Shown: positions 9,292 through 17,554, counted from the first letter of the stretch. The stretch: DNA of 32,780 nucleotides from Pseudomonas sp. LB-090624 (GCF_003205205.1 NZ_QJRL01000040.1:1-32780); one strand, 5' to 3'. The notes: a model not told the origin generated them from the sequence alone. A program made the numbers and translations.

Positions 9292-10356
9292 ATGAATTCT
9301 GCAAAGTATCTGCTGAGCATCACGCTGTTGAGCCTGTTGGGGGCCTGCGCAAACCACCCCGATGGCTCGCTGCTCATTCAACAACAAGGCAGCTTCGCCG
9401 CCGGCGGAACGGTGACCACTGCACCGGGCACCTTCAACCCGCACCAACCGATGACGCCCAACGGCCAGACCTACCACGGTGACCACGTCTATGCCTTCTA
9501 CCAAATCCCGGTGGATGCGCGAAAACTGCCCATCGTCATGTGGCACGGTGCGGGTCAGTTTTCCAAGACCTGGGAAACCACCGCCGATGGTCGCGAGGGC
9601 TTTCAGAACATCTTCCTGCGCCGCCATTACGGCGTCTATCTGATTGATCAGCCCCGGCGTGGCGATGCCGGGCGCAGCATGGTCGAGACCACAATCAAGC
9701 CTGTGTCTGACGAACAACTGTGGTTCAACCAGTTCCGCATCGGTCTGTGGCCCAACTACTTCAACGGCGTGCAAGTGGCTCAGGATGCACAGACCCGCGA
9801 GCAGTTTTTCCGGGCGATGACGCCGAATACCGGGCCGTTCGACATGGGCGTGGTCTCTGATGGCGTGTCAGCACTGTTCGACAGAATCGGCCCGGGGATT
9901 TTATTCACCCATTCGCAAGGTGGCGGGCCGGGCTGGTTGACGGCGATCAAGAACGACAAAGTAAAAGCCATCGTGGCGTTCGAGCCAGGCAGCAGCTTCG
10001 TATTCGCTCAAGGTGAGGTCCCTCCACCAATTCCCAGCGCGTTCGACACAGTGCAAGGCGCGGCCGTGCCGATGGAGCAATTCATGGCCCTCACGCGCAT
10101 TCCGATTCTGATCCTTTACGGCGACAACATCCCGGAGCAGGCGGTCGACCTGCCTGCTCAGGACAGCTGGCGCGCACGCTTGAAAATGGCCCGGCTCTGG
10201 CGTGACGCGGTCAATCGCCACGGCGGTGATGTGCAACTGATCCACCTGCCGGAGATGGGCATTCATGGCAATACCCACTTCCCCATGTCGGATCTGAACA
10301 ACGTGCAGATCGCTGACCTGGTCGCGCGATTCCTCGAAGAAAACCAGCTGGACTGA
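9292..10356 (+). CDS. Alpha/beta-hydrolase lipoprotein
   Basis: 354 residues. A lipoprotein signal ends in Leu-Leu-Gly-Ala-Cys19, so the protein is predicted to be lipid-anchored outside the cytoplasm. The alpha/beta hydrolase fold is shown by an oxyanion-type Trp-His-Gly-Ala-Gly near residue 85. The nucleophile elbow is Thr-His-Ser208-Gln-Gly-Gly, and a late Met-Gly-Ile-His-Gly-Asn supplies the probable catalytic His. The ATG at 9292 begins the lipoprotein signal exactly and is chosen over the longer frame that overlaps the CMD gene. The substrate is unknown; an esterase or lactonase role is plausible. Confidence 0.88.
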   Translation: MNSAKYLLSITLLSLLGACANHPDGSLLIQQQGSFAAGGTVTTAPGTFNPHQPMTPNGQTYHGDHVYAFYQIPVDARKLPIVMWHGAGQFSKTWETTADGREGFQNIFLRRHYGVYLIDQPRRGDAGRSMVETTIKPVSDEQLWFNQFRIGLWPNYFNGVQVAQDAQTREQFFRAMTPNTGPFDMGVVSDGVSALFDRIGPGILFTHSQGGGPGWLTAIKNDKVKAIVAFEPGSSFVFAQGEVPPPIPSAFDTVQGAAVPMEQFMALTRIPILILYGDNIPEQAVDLPAQDSWRARLKMARLWRDAVNRHGGDVQLIHLPEMGIHGNTHFPMSDLNNVQIADLVARFLEENQLD

Positions 10357-10405
10357 CCCAAATACTTTTGCAACTGCCGCCCTTTTGATTGCTCAGGAGC
10401 TTCAG

Positions 10406-11458
10406 GTGAAAAACACACTCAAGGCCACGTTTATGTCGGCATTGGTCGGCCTCGCGGCGGGCGAAGCCTTGGCCGCCGATTACAAAAAGAACCCGTTCAC
10501 CCTCGCCTACGACGGCGCGATCAGCAAGAACGAACCGGGCAAGGTCAACATCCATCCGGTCAGCTACAAGCTCAACGGTCTGGATATCGCCGCCAACGTA
10601 TACACCCCGGCTAACTATGATGCGGAGAAGACCTACCCGACCGTGGTCGTTGCACACCCCAATGGTGGCGTGAAAGAACAAGTCGCCGGCCTGTACGCCC
10701 AACGCCTGGCCGAACAGGGCTACATCACCATCACGGCCGATGCGGCGTATCAGGGTGCCAGCGGTGGTCAGCCGCGCAGCATCGATAAACCGGCCTATCG
10801 CATCGAAGATATTCATGGCATGGCCGATTTCATCAGCCAGTTTGCCGGCGTCGATGACAAGCGCATGGGCCTGCTCGGCATTTGTGGTGGCGGTGGTTAT
10901 TCGTTGGCGGCAGCGCAAACCGACAAACGCTTCAAATCGTTGGCAACACTGAGCATGTTCAACTCAGGCAGGGTACGTCGCAACGGCTACAACGACTCGC
11001 AAATGGACAGCATTCAGCAACGCCTGCAACAGGCGTCAGCAGCCCGCGCGCAAGAGACGGCCGGCGGCGCGGTGCTGTACTCCGGCGATGCCAACCTCAC
11101 CGACGAGCAGATTGCCAAACTGCCCTTCGAGCTGTATCGCCAAGGTTATGAGTACTACTGGAAGACCCACGCGCACCCGAACTCGACCTTCAAATACACC
11201 ACCAGCAGCCTGATCGACTTGATGCGTTTCGACGCCACTGACCATATCGAGCTGATCGACCAACCGTTGCTGATGATCGCCGGCAGCAAGGCCGACAGCC
11301 TGTACATGACACAGGACGCTCTCCCCAAAGCCACCGGCACCTCCGACAAGGAAGTGTTTATCCTCGACGGCGCGACGCACATCGAAACCTACTGGGTGCC
11401 GCGTTATGTCGACGCCGCAATTGGCAAACTGACCGCGTTTTACGCCCGCACCTTGTAA
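10406..11458 (+). CDS. Exported alpha/beta hydrolase with Cys nucleophile (YcjY-like)
   Basis: 350 residues starting at a GTG with AGGAG 6 nt upstream; the frame's earlier TTG has no such site. The signal peptide ends near Glu-Ala-Leu-Ala-Ala-Asp. The fold is an alpha/beta hydrolase of the DLH/YcjY group. The nucleophile elbow reads Gly-Ile-Cys160-Gly-Gly-Gly-Gly, with Cys in place of Ser, as in dienelactone hydrolases. A late Asp-Gly-Ala-Thr-His-Ile-Glu carries the probable catalytic His. It follows another exported hydrolase by 49 bp, so the two may act on one periplasmic substrate. Confidence 0.87.
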   Translation: MKNTLKATFMSALVGLAAGEALAADYKKNPFTLAYDGAISKNEPGKVNIHPVSYKLNGLDIAANVYTPANYDAEKTYPTVVVAHPNGGVKEQVAGLYAQRLAEQGYITITADAAYQGASGGQPRSIDKPAYRIEDIHGMADFISQFAGVDDKRMGLLGICGGGGYSLAAAQTDKRFKSLATLSMFNSGRVRRNGYNDSQMDSIQQRLQQASAARAQETAGGAVLYSGDANLTDEQIAKLPFELYRQGYEYYWKTHAHPNSTFKYTTSSLIDLMRFDATDHIELIDQPLLMIAGSKADSLYMTQDALPKATGTSDKEVFILDGATHIETYWVPRYVDAAIGKLTAFYARTL

Positions 11459-11524
11459 CCAGCTCTATTGAGGGGTCGCGCATTCGTGTGCAACCTGCTT
11501 TCATGGATTAATCCCGCGCCCCTC

Positions 11525-11539
11525 ATGAGAGGCTCTCAT
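11525..11539 (+). promoter_or_regulatory. Palindrome covering the ribosome site of the LysR gene
   Basis: ATGAGAG and CTCTCAT flank a single G, giving a perfect 7-1-7 palindrome that ends 2 nt before the LysR ATG. The purine run GAGAGG inside it is the only Shine-Dalgarno-like site for that gene, 9 nt from the start. It could be a DNA operator for autoregulation or an RNA hairpin that hides the site. Confidence 0.45.
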
Positions 11540-11541
11540 CA

Positions 11542-12435
11542 ATGTCCCGCGCCAATCTCAACGACCTACAAGCCTTCGTGGTCATCACCCGCGAAGGCAG
11601 TTTCACCCGCGCGGCCGCACAGCTTGGCGTTTCGCAGTCGGCGCTGAGCCACACCATGCGCGCACTGGAAAGCCGATTGGGCGTGCGCCTGCTGACACGT
11701 ACCACCCGCAGCGTTTCGCCGACCGAGGCGGGTCAGCGGCTGTATCAATCGATGGCGCCGCGGTTCGATGAGATCGAATTAGAACTGGCCGCAGTCAGCG
11801 AGTTTCGTGACACCCCGGCAGGCAATGTGCGGATTCAAGCCTCTGAACACGCCGCCAACAACATTCTGTGGCCCAAGCTTTTAAAAGTGCTTCCCGACTA
11901 TCCGGACATCAAAGTCGAAATCACTGTCGACTACGCCCTGTCCGACATCGTCGCGCAACGCTATGACGCCGGTGTACGCCTGGGAGATCAGGTGGCCAAG
12001 GACATGATCGCCGTCCCTATCGGCCCCCCCTTGCGCATCGCGGTCGTGGGCTCACCCGAGTATTTCAAACAGCGGCCGGTGCCGAAGGCGCCTGGTGATC
12101 TGGCCGCGCAAAATTGCATCAATCTACGCCTACCCACCCATGGCAGCCTGATGCAATGGGATTTTGAAAAGGATGGTCACGAACTGAAGGCCCGTGTCGA
12201 AGGACAATGGACGTTCAACAGCAGCCTGCCGATCCTGCGTGCGGCCGTGGCGGGATGTGGCTTGGGTTTCCTGCCGGAGGACATGGTGGCGAAGGAACTA
12301 GCGGACGGTAGCCTCGTGCGGGTGTTGGAAGATTGGTGCCAACCTTTTGCCGGTTACCATCTCTACTACCCCAATCGCCGAGAACATTCATCAGCGTTTG
12401 GCGTTGTAGTTGAAGCGTTACTCTACAAGCGCTGA
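11542..12435 (+). CDS. LysR-family transcriptional regulator
   Basis: 297 residues. The N-terminal winged helix-turn-helix spans about residues 1-60 with Ser-Phe-Thr-Arg-Ala-Ala-Ala-Gln-Leu-Gly-Val-Ser-Gln-Ser-Ala-Leu-Ser. It is followed by a linker helix and a LysR substrate-binding domain (about 90-295). It lies 83 bp after the exported hydrolase gene on the same strand. It probably controls the preceding aldo/keto reductase-cupin-hydrolase run, although LysR regulators are more often divergent from their targets. The effector is unknown. Confidence 0.92.
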   Translation: MSRANLNDLQAFVVITREGSFTRAAAQLGVSQSALSHTMRALESRLGVRLLTRTTRSVSPTEAGQRLYQSMAPRFDEIELELAAVSEFRDTPAGNVRIQASEHAANNILWPKLLKVLPDYPDIKVEITVDYALSDIVAQRYDAGVRLGDQVAKDMIAVPIGPPLRIAVVGSPEYFKQRPVPKAPGDLAAQNCINLRLPTHGSLMQWDFEKDGHELKARVEGQWTFNSSLPILRAAVAGCGLGFLPEDMVAKELADGSLVRVLEDWCQPFAGYHLYYPNRREHSSAFGVVVEALLYKR

Positions 12436-12601
12436 GCCATCGACCTTCAAGGCATCTGAATTTACCCACCCCACAAACCTGCGACAGGGTAGATGGATTT
12501 AATCGGTTGCAGTGGTACGAGACAGGTTGCAAGGGCGCCTTGGAAGTCCTCCGTGAAGTGCTGCTTTGGATCGGAAGCTGTTGTTCGCTATTGACGGCTT
12601 T
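12436..12601. other. Intergenic region left of the repeat element
   Basis: No gene is seen. The right end carries the start of a dispersed motif, GGCTTTCGACCC, whose relatives also occur at 12936-12946, 31814-31826 and, in the other orientation, near 32634. Confidence 0.4.
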
Positions 12602-12912
12602 CGACCCATTGCGGACGTTCGCCGTGATATCTTCTGCGCCTATGAGATCGAGCGCCGCCCGCGCGGCGCATCGCGAGCTGCGCTCGCTCCTACGTTTGTT
12701 TCGGGCCAGTAACACCTGTGCCAATCGCGCGCGATCGTCTTGTTGGTGCGACGCAACATCGCGTCATGCGCCAAAGCCTTCGCGCGCAAACCTCACAGGA
12801 ATAATTGGCCCGAAATAGACGTAGGAGCGAGCGCAGCTCGCGATGCGCCGCGCGGGCGGCGCTCGATCTCATAGGCGCAGACGATCTTATGGCGAACGTC
12901 CGCAATGGGTCG
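12602..12912. repeat. 311-bp palindromic element, left copy
   Basis: An imperfect palindrome with ends CGACCCATTGCGGACG and CGTCCGCAATGGGTCG. Arms of about 119 bp (12602-12720 and 12794-12912) surround a centre of about 73 bp. Each arm contains a REP-like core, TAGGAGCGAGCGCAGCTCGC or its complement. The same element lies at 31482-31792 in reverse orientation with the same length; the centres are exact reverse complements by eye. The main visible differences are a few bases in the outer left arm here (about 12624-12634). Short open frames across it are by-products of the palindrome. Confidence 0.88.
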
Positions 12913-12946
12913 AAAGCTGCCGTTGGCGAGCGTCCGCTTTCGACCC
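12907..12946. repeat. Hairpin repeat with GGGTCGAAAGC / GCTTTCGACCC arms
   Basis: Perfect 11-bp inverted arms at 12907-12917 and 12936-12946 (12 bp if the outer T-A pair is counted) overlap the right end of the 311-bp element. A related hairpin sits at the same place beside the other copy (31787-31826, one mismatch). This suggests a second intergenic repeat family in which the 311-bp elements are embedded. Confidence 0.6.
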
Positions 12947-13375
12947 ATAGCAGCCTTTCGCGGAAGACAGCTAAACTCACTGGGACGCTTCTATCAAACA
13001 AAAGATAACCCACTGTTCTTTCTAGCGAAAAAACAGGCGCGCGGGGTCAATGGCGGCGAAATGTTCACTCTTCTATACGTGGTCACAGCAAGCTGTGCCG
13101 ACAGGGATTAACGCCGATGCCATTTGGGCCACTCTCTCATTCGGGAGCAAAGCAGCACACCCGTGCGGTCTACGGCCTCTTTCCCGCGCATTGGGAACCA
13201 TAGCAAAGTATTCGGCGGCTGACCTACCCGGATCAGTCGGCGAATGCTTTTCTAGATCTCGATGTCAGTGCAGATCTGACGTCATGCGCATCCTGTTTGC
13301 TGTGCGACAGCGCAGCCCGGAAGGGCTGGGTGATCTCTCATGTGGCATTGGGATTTGGGATAGGAAGCTTATTGG
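12947..13375. other. Non-coding or decayed stretch inside the left island edge
   Basis: I see no convincing gene here. Open frames are short, lack good start sites and show no family pattern. The stretch sits between the left 311-bp element and a decayed acetyltransferase gene and may be remnant DNA. Confidence 0.4.
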
Positions 13376-13710
13376 AGCCTCGGGGCGATAGCCTTCGTCT
13401 CCGAAATCAAACCGCCAATACCCCACATCATGCCAAGCATCGAGCTTGAATCCGACCTGCGGAAACGTACTGATGTGCTAGAAACCGAGTCGCTCGTGCA
13501 GCCCGATACTGCCTTCATTCGGCAAGGCAATGCCGGCATACGCCGAGCGATATCCGAGACGCTTCAGAACCGGCAGCAGCACATCATAGAGCTGCCGAGC
13601 AATCCCGTTGCGGCGCTGTCCCTCCCGACATACACCGTCACATCTACCGCCCACCGGTACGCCGCGCGCGCCCGGTGCTGGCTGGGGTAGGTATAGCCGA
13701 CTAGGTGTTT
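13376..13710 (-). pseudogene. Decayed GNAT acetyltransferase (phosphinothricin-acetyltransferase-like)
   Basis: On the minus strand the C-terminal two-thirds of a GNAT N-acetyltransferase can be traced in pieces. Gly-Tyr-Thr-Tyr-Pro-Ser-Gln-His-Arg-Ala-Arg-Ala-Ala-Tyr-Arg-Trp runs into Val-Asp-Val-Thr-Val-Tyr-Val. A frameshift follows near 13610-13630 before Gly-Ile-Ala-Arg-Gln-Leu-Tyr and Ala-Tyr-Ala-Gly-Ile-Ala-Leu-Pro-Asn. Leu-His-Glu-Arg-Leu-Gly-Phe is then cut by an in-frame TAG at 13480-13478, after which Val-Gly-Phe-Lys-Leu-Asp-Ala-Trp-His-Asp-Val-Gly-Tyr-Trp continues. These match the order of motifs in phosphinothricin/methionine-sulfoximine acetyltransferases. The N-terminus is missing. 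It is non-functional. Confidence 0.82.
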
Positions 13711-13818
13711 CACAAATAACGACCATAACTCGTGGCGCTTTTTGGTTGTATTTCCAAAACACCACACTAGCCAGCACCGATTCCTGTTTCAGGATAGGTA
13801 AACTGTGACCCGCGCACG

Positions 13819-14967
13819 CTAGTGGGAAAACCGCTCCCGGCTGAAGGCAGGAACCTGTAAGGCCAACGACTGGCCCGCTAAAGCGCGGGCCAGGCAACTA
13901 CCCAATGCCGGCGCAAACTTGAAACCATGGCCGGAACAGGCCGAGACATAGAATACACCTGGGAGCTCCTTGCTTTCCCCTATGATGAACGCTTCGTCCG
14001 GGGTCATGGTGTATACGCACTTGCGTGAAGCATAGGGACGAGCGATCAAATCAGGAAACACGCGACTTACACAGGCTGATATTTCCTCGATCTGCGCGTC
14101 GCTGGCCGGCTCCAGTTGCGTGCGCAGATCCAGCGCCGATTGCTGGTGATTGTGGAAGCCAATCTTGATGCCTGGCTCGGCATTATCGATTTGCGGTGTG
14201 CCATACAACAGGCGGCCATCCTCGAGTTCGTAGAGAAACGCCGGAAAGTTCGCGAACAACTGCTCGGCACCCGATTTGAAGGCGCACCAGTAAATCGGCA
14301 CGCTGCGAGGCCTCAGCAACCCGGACAGGTCGGGTATGAGAGAGCCAGCAAGTCCAGCGCCCGTCGCCAACACCACCTTTTGCGCGAGCACCGATTGACC
14401 ATCGCTCAGGCGTAGCAGGAATTCGCTTTCGACACGGGTGATCTCCTGCACGTGGCTTCCAAAACGCATCTGCGCACCATGCGCCACCGCCTGGTTCAGC
14501 ATCTGCAGCCGAGCATCGTCCGCAGCGATGGTAAACGCTCCTTGTTCAAATACCGCCTCCATGTTTTCATCTGCACGGAAGACCGAGAACCTGGCCTCGA
14601 CCTCAGCAGCGGTCAGTCGTTGATGAGCAATACCGCCAGCCTTCGCGGATGCCGCACTGCCTGAAACAACTCCAGAGCGAATGGGCCCGATGAAAAGCCC
14701 CCCGCTGTAATGCAGCAATGGCCGGTGGCTAGTCGCTTGCAGCTCTCGCCAGCCCAGATCCGCTTCCGCCAGAAGTGATAAGTAATCCGAACCTTCCCAG
14801 TACGCCTGGCGAAATATCCGCGAGCCACCATAGGAACTTCCCTGCAGATTGATCGGCGCGCCGGCCTCGAGCCCCAGAACATCCTGCTGCTGCTGAGCCA
14901 AGCGCCACAGCGTGGCACTGCCCACCACCCCCAGGCCGACAACCACTGCCGTGTAGGACTTATGCAT
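13819..14967 (-). CDS. FAD-dependent amine oxidase, monomeric sarcosine oxidase-like
   Basis: 382-residue flavoenzyme of the DAO/MSOX group, which oxidises secondary or primary amino acids to imines with release of peroxide. The N-terminal dinucleotide motif is Gly-Leu-Gly-Val-Val-Gly-Ser at residues 11-17. Ser-Ser-Tyr-Gly-Gly-Ser-Arg-Ile-Phe-Arg near 47-56 is typical of MSOX/MTOX. Cys317 in Lys-Cys-Val-Tyr-Thr-Met-Thr-Pro-Asp-Glu matches the covalent FAD cysteine of that group. The residue after Pro-Asp-Glu is Ala, where I remember His in sarcosine oxidases, so the substrate may differ. The ATG at 14967 has AGGAG 9 nt before it and overlaps the exporter gene's end by 8 nt. It is last in a minus-strand operon with exporter, methyltransferase and ProC-like genes. 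Confidence 0.88.
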   Translation of the reverse strand: MHKSYTAVVVGLGVVGSATLWRLAQQQQDVLGLEAGAPINLQGSSYGGSRIFRQAYWEGSDYLSLLAEADLGWRELQATSHRPLLHYSGGLFIGPIRSGVVSGSAASAKAGGIAHQRLTAAEVEARFSVFRADENMEAVFEQGAFTIAADDARLQMLNQAVAHGAQMRFGSHVQEITRVESEFLLRLSDGQSVLAQKVVLATGAGLAGSLIPDLSGLLRPRSVPIYWCAFKSGAEQLFANFPAFLYELEDGRLLYGTPQIDNAEPGIKIGFHNHQQSALDLRTQLEPASDAQIEEISACVSRVFPDLIARPYASRKCVYTMTPDEAFIIGESKELPGVFYVSACSGHGFKFAPALGSCLARALAGQSLALQVPAFSRERFSH

Positions 14968-15883
14968 CTTCGACAACTCCTTTTGCCTTGAAGAAAATAG
15001 TAGTGAGCAACGGCTCGAGTATGACCAGCAGCATAGCCAGGGCGATCAGCGCAAATGCCAACATTGCGCCATGGGAAGGTATCTGGCCATAGAACATCAA
15101 AGCGACGAAAAATTGTGTCAGCGGCAGCACGAACTGCATCAGCCCCATGACACTCAGAGGCAGCCGCCGTGCAGCGAACGAAAAGAGCGCCAGCGGCAAT
15201 AGGGAAACTGCGCCGCAAAGCAGCAGCAGCGCCGTGTCAGCGGAGCCCAGGGCGGCGATACCCGCCACAGGCGTGCTCACCCACAGGATCAGCGGCATCA
15301 GCAGCACGCCCAGCACGAGCGACTCCAGAAACAGGCCCGACCACGGAGGCAGTCGAGCCAGCTTCTTGAGCCAGGTGTAAGTGCCCCAGGTCACGCCAAT
15401 GACCAGGAACACTCGGCTGTCCAGCCCGCCTTTTTCGAACAGCAGGTAGACGACGCTGCCGATTACCATTGTCAATGACAACCCGCGAGGCACGGACAAG
15501 CGCTCTTGATACAGCAGCAAGCCCAACGAGATCCCCAATACCGGCGCGATCAGATACCCCAGCCCGCTTTCAAGAACGTGTCCATGAATCGAAGCCCATA
15601 TGAACGTTCCCCAATTGCCGGCGACCAGCACCGCCGCCGCACCGTGAAGGGCAATGTCGCGTCGCTTCAGCACACACAACAAAGGGACTAACTCCTTGCG
15701 TGCAGCAAGCAGCAAGGTGACACAGAGCAATGACATCAACACCCTGCAGCCGAGCAACGCCAGCGCTGGCAATGCCGCCAGGGCCTTCCAGTACAGTGAA
15801 GACAGCCCCAGCAGGCAGTTCGATGCCAGCGCGGCAGATAATCCCGCTGCCGCGTCGAAGGTTTTTCCGGCCATGGTGGTCAC
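14960..15883 (-). CDS. EamA/RarD-like drug/metabolite exporter
   Basis: Inner-membrane transporter of the DMT superfamily, 307 residues with about ten hydrophobic segments in two EamA halves. The Tyr-Trp-Lys-Ala-Leu start region, Gly-Asn-Trp-Gly-Thr-Phe-Ile-Trp-Ala and Leu-Gly-Tyr-Leu-Ile-Ala-Pro-Val resemble RarD proteins. A GTG at 15883 overlaps the methyltransferase stop (GTGA), suggesting coupled translation; the ATG at 15874 is an equally possible start. Within this operon it is a candidate exporter of the product or an intermediate. DMT specificity cannot be read from sequence. Confidence 0.87.
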   Translation of the reverse strand: MTTMAGKTFDAAAGLSAALASNCLLGLSSLYWKALAALPALALLGCRVLMSLLCVTLLLAARKELVPLLCVLKRRDIALHGAAAVLVAGNWGTFIWASIHGHVLESGLGYLIAPVLGISLGLLLYQERLSVPRGLSLTMVIGSVVYLLFEKGGLDSRVFLVIGVTWGTYTWLKKLARLPPWSGLFLESLVLGVLLMPLILWVSTPVAGIAALGSADTALLLLCGAVSLLPLALFSFAARRLPLSVMGLMQFVLPLTQFFVALMFYGQIPSHGAMLAFALIALAMLLVILEPLLTTIFFKAKGVVEDA

Positions 15884-16719
15884 TCGGCTAACGGCGTGAA
15901 TGAGAACTCGATGATCTCGTAGGACCAGTGCAGCACGCCGGCGTCGTCAAAACGGCAGTGCGCGCGGCCCTGGCGGGTCCAACGTTCAATCTCCTCATGC
16001 AACAACCCCTGCAGAGCACGCCATTGCTCGGTATATAGCACCAAGGGGATCTCATGGCGCTCGAGCAATGACCAACCGATCTTGAAACGCGCCTCATGCA
16101 TGTCATAGAGGTCACGCATGACATCGGCAATGCCGACCAACGAATTCAGCCCGATGATCAGCTTGCCTCCGGGCTTCAGGTAGCTTGGCACCCGTTCGAA
16201 AAACCTGCGCAAGGTCCGCTCGCCATAGAACATCGCTTCCAGCGACAGCCCTTGGGCAGCCTCGATGCGCTGTAGTGCATCGAGGAAGCCATCCGAGGGC
16301 GTCTGCCACCCTGGCGGATTGAATAGGATCACATCGTATCCGTCCTCTGCCGCAGGCATTGCGTCGAACAGATCGCCCTGTACGAATTCGATACAGGATT
16401 CGCCCAGGTTGACCAGCTCATTGGCACGGGCCGCTTGAACCGCGTCAACAGAAATGTCGCAGGCGGTGATATGCCGCATGCCTAACTGTCGCAGCAGTAA
16501 GGCGTGCACACCACTCCCCGTCCCCACGTCAAGAAAACGGGCATCTCTGTCACGCCCCCCGAAACGCCTAGCAATCAGTGACCCGAACGCTTCTCCGGCA
16601 GGGCTCACCCTGAACACCTTCGGGTTGTCGATCAACGTAATCCGCTGCCCCATGCCGAAGTACAGGTTATAGGCCGCCAGGTCAGTGTGAACACTTCCGG
16701 GCGCGGTCATAGTTGTCAT
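15880..16719 (-). CDS. SAM-dependent methyltransferase (NPPG type)
   Basis: 279-residue class I methyltransferase. The SAM-binding motif Leu-Asp-Val-Gly-Thr-Gly-Ser-Gly-Val-His is at about residues 63-72, and Phe-Asn-Pro-Pro-Gly-Trp is at about 138-143. The Asn-Pro-Pro-(Tyr) signature belongs to enzymes methylating nitrogen in amides or bases, such as PrmC/HemK and TrmN6; here the Tyr is Gly. No PrmC-type N-terminal domain is seen. AGGAGG lies 7 nt before the ATG. Placed between a ProC-like reductase and an exporter, it more likely tailors a small molecule than acts in translation, but this is inference. Confidence 0.85.
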   Translation of the reverse strand: MTTMTAPGSVHTDLAAYNLYFGMGQRITLIDNPKVFRVSPAGEAFGSLIARRFGGRDRDARFLDVGTGSGVHALLLRQLGMRHITACDISVDAVQAARANELVNLGESCIEFVQGDLFDAMPAAEDGYDVILFNPPGWQTPSDGFLDALQRIEAAQGLSLEAMFYGERTLRRFFERVPSYLKPGGKLIIGLNSLVGIADVMRDLYDMHEARFKIGWSLLERHEIPLVLYTEQWRALQGLLHEEIERWTRQGRAHCRFDDAGVLHWSYEIIEFSFTPLAE

Positions 16720-16736
16720 GCCTCATCCTCCTGGAA

Positions 16737-17531
16737 TCACTGACCCAACTCTGCAGAACGCCTGGCTGCCGCATCCAGTGCCGCATTTACCAGCCCTTTG
16801 AAGCCAGCTGCGTCCAAGGCACGGATAGCGCGTTCGGTAGTGCCTCCGGCCGTTTGCACCTCCTGGCAGATCTGGCTTGCCGGCTTACCGCTCGCCTGGA
16901 TCAACGCTGCTGTGCCACTGAGTAGCTGCAGGGCGACGACCGCGGCCTGCTCGCTGTCCAGCCCCATGTGCAGCCCGTAGTCCTGAAGCGCATCGGCAAA
17001 GTGCGCGACCAATGCAGGCCCACCGCCGGCCAAAGCCGTTCCAGTGTCGATTTGCCTTTCGTCATTGACCCTCAGCGAGAGCCCGATCACGTCGAAAATC
17101 TGCCGAGCACTGTCGATCAGCGCCGCATCGGCATCCGAGGGTGCGTAATACATCGTGACGCCTTGGGCGACTTCCGAGGGCGTATTGGGTATGGCTCGCA
17201 CGACGGCGTCATGCCCTAGCAGGCGAACCAGCGTGGCATGTGTGATGCCCGCCATCACCGAAACGACCGGCCCACGGTGGCGACAAAGCACCGGATTTGC
17301 CGCGAGCATGTTTTCGAACTGCTGCGGTGGCACGGCGAGCACCACACAATCCTGAGGTTGCAGTGTTTGAATCCGTGAAGACGTCTCAAATCCCTTCGCA
17401 CGCCAATCGTTCGACCGCTGCGTATCAATTTCAATCACACGCAAGTCGGTGGCACTTTTGAAATACGCTTTCAACCCCAGCAGGATTGCCCCGCCCATGT
17501 GGCCCGCACCGACCATGTGGATGGTTTTCAT
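16737..17531 (-). CDS. Pyrroline-5-carboxylate reductase family protein (ProC-like)
   Basis: 264 residues, close to the usual ProC length. The Rossmann motif Val-Gly-Ala-Gly-His-Met-Gly-Gly-Ala is at residues 6-14. Also present are Val-Met-Ala-Gly-Ile, Arg-Ala-Ile-Pro-Asn-Thr-Pro, and Ala-Leu-Ala-Gly-Gly-Gly-Pro-Ala. The latter has Ala-Leu-Ala where housekeeping enzymes commonly have Ala-Leu-Ser-Gly-Ser-Gly-Pro-Ala. The ProC C-terminal Gly-Gly-Thr-Thr-Glu-Arg-Ala-Ile is intact. NAD(P)H reduction of a cyclic imine to proline or an analogue is predicted. The ATG at 17531 follows GGGAATTAT and starts at the Rossmann strand. As a cluster member beside an amine oxidase it may reduce a modified cyclic imine. 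Confidence 0.85.
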   Translation of the reverse strand: MKTIHMVGAGHMGGAILLGLKAYFKSATDLRVIEIDTQRSNDWRAKGFETSSRIQTLQPQDCVVLAVPPQQFENMLAANPVLCRHRGPVVSVMAGITHATLVRLLGHDAVVRAIPNTPSEVAQGVTMYYAPSDADAALIDSARQIFDVIGLSLRVNDERQIDTGTALAGGGPALVAHFADALQDYGLHMGLDSEQAAVVALQLLSGTAALIQASGKPASQICQEVQTAGGTTERAIRALDAAGFKGLVNAALDAAARRSAELGQ

Positions 17532-17554
17532 ATAATTCCCTTTTATGAATTGAA

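Noticed and set aside
12602..12912. CRISPR array or rRNA fragment
   Set aside because: The structure is one large palindrome, not regularly spaced direct repeats, and there is no rRNA or tRNA pattern.
12507..13111. Several arginine-rich open frames in the left repeat region
   Set aside because: They follow the palindromic arms of the 311-bp element, and the same peptides appear on the opposite strand and at the other copy. They are by-products of the repeat, not genes.
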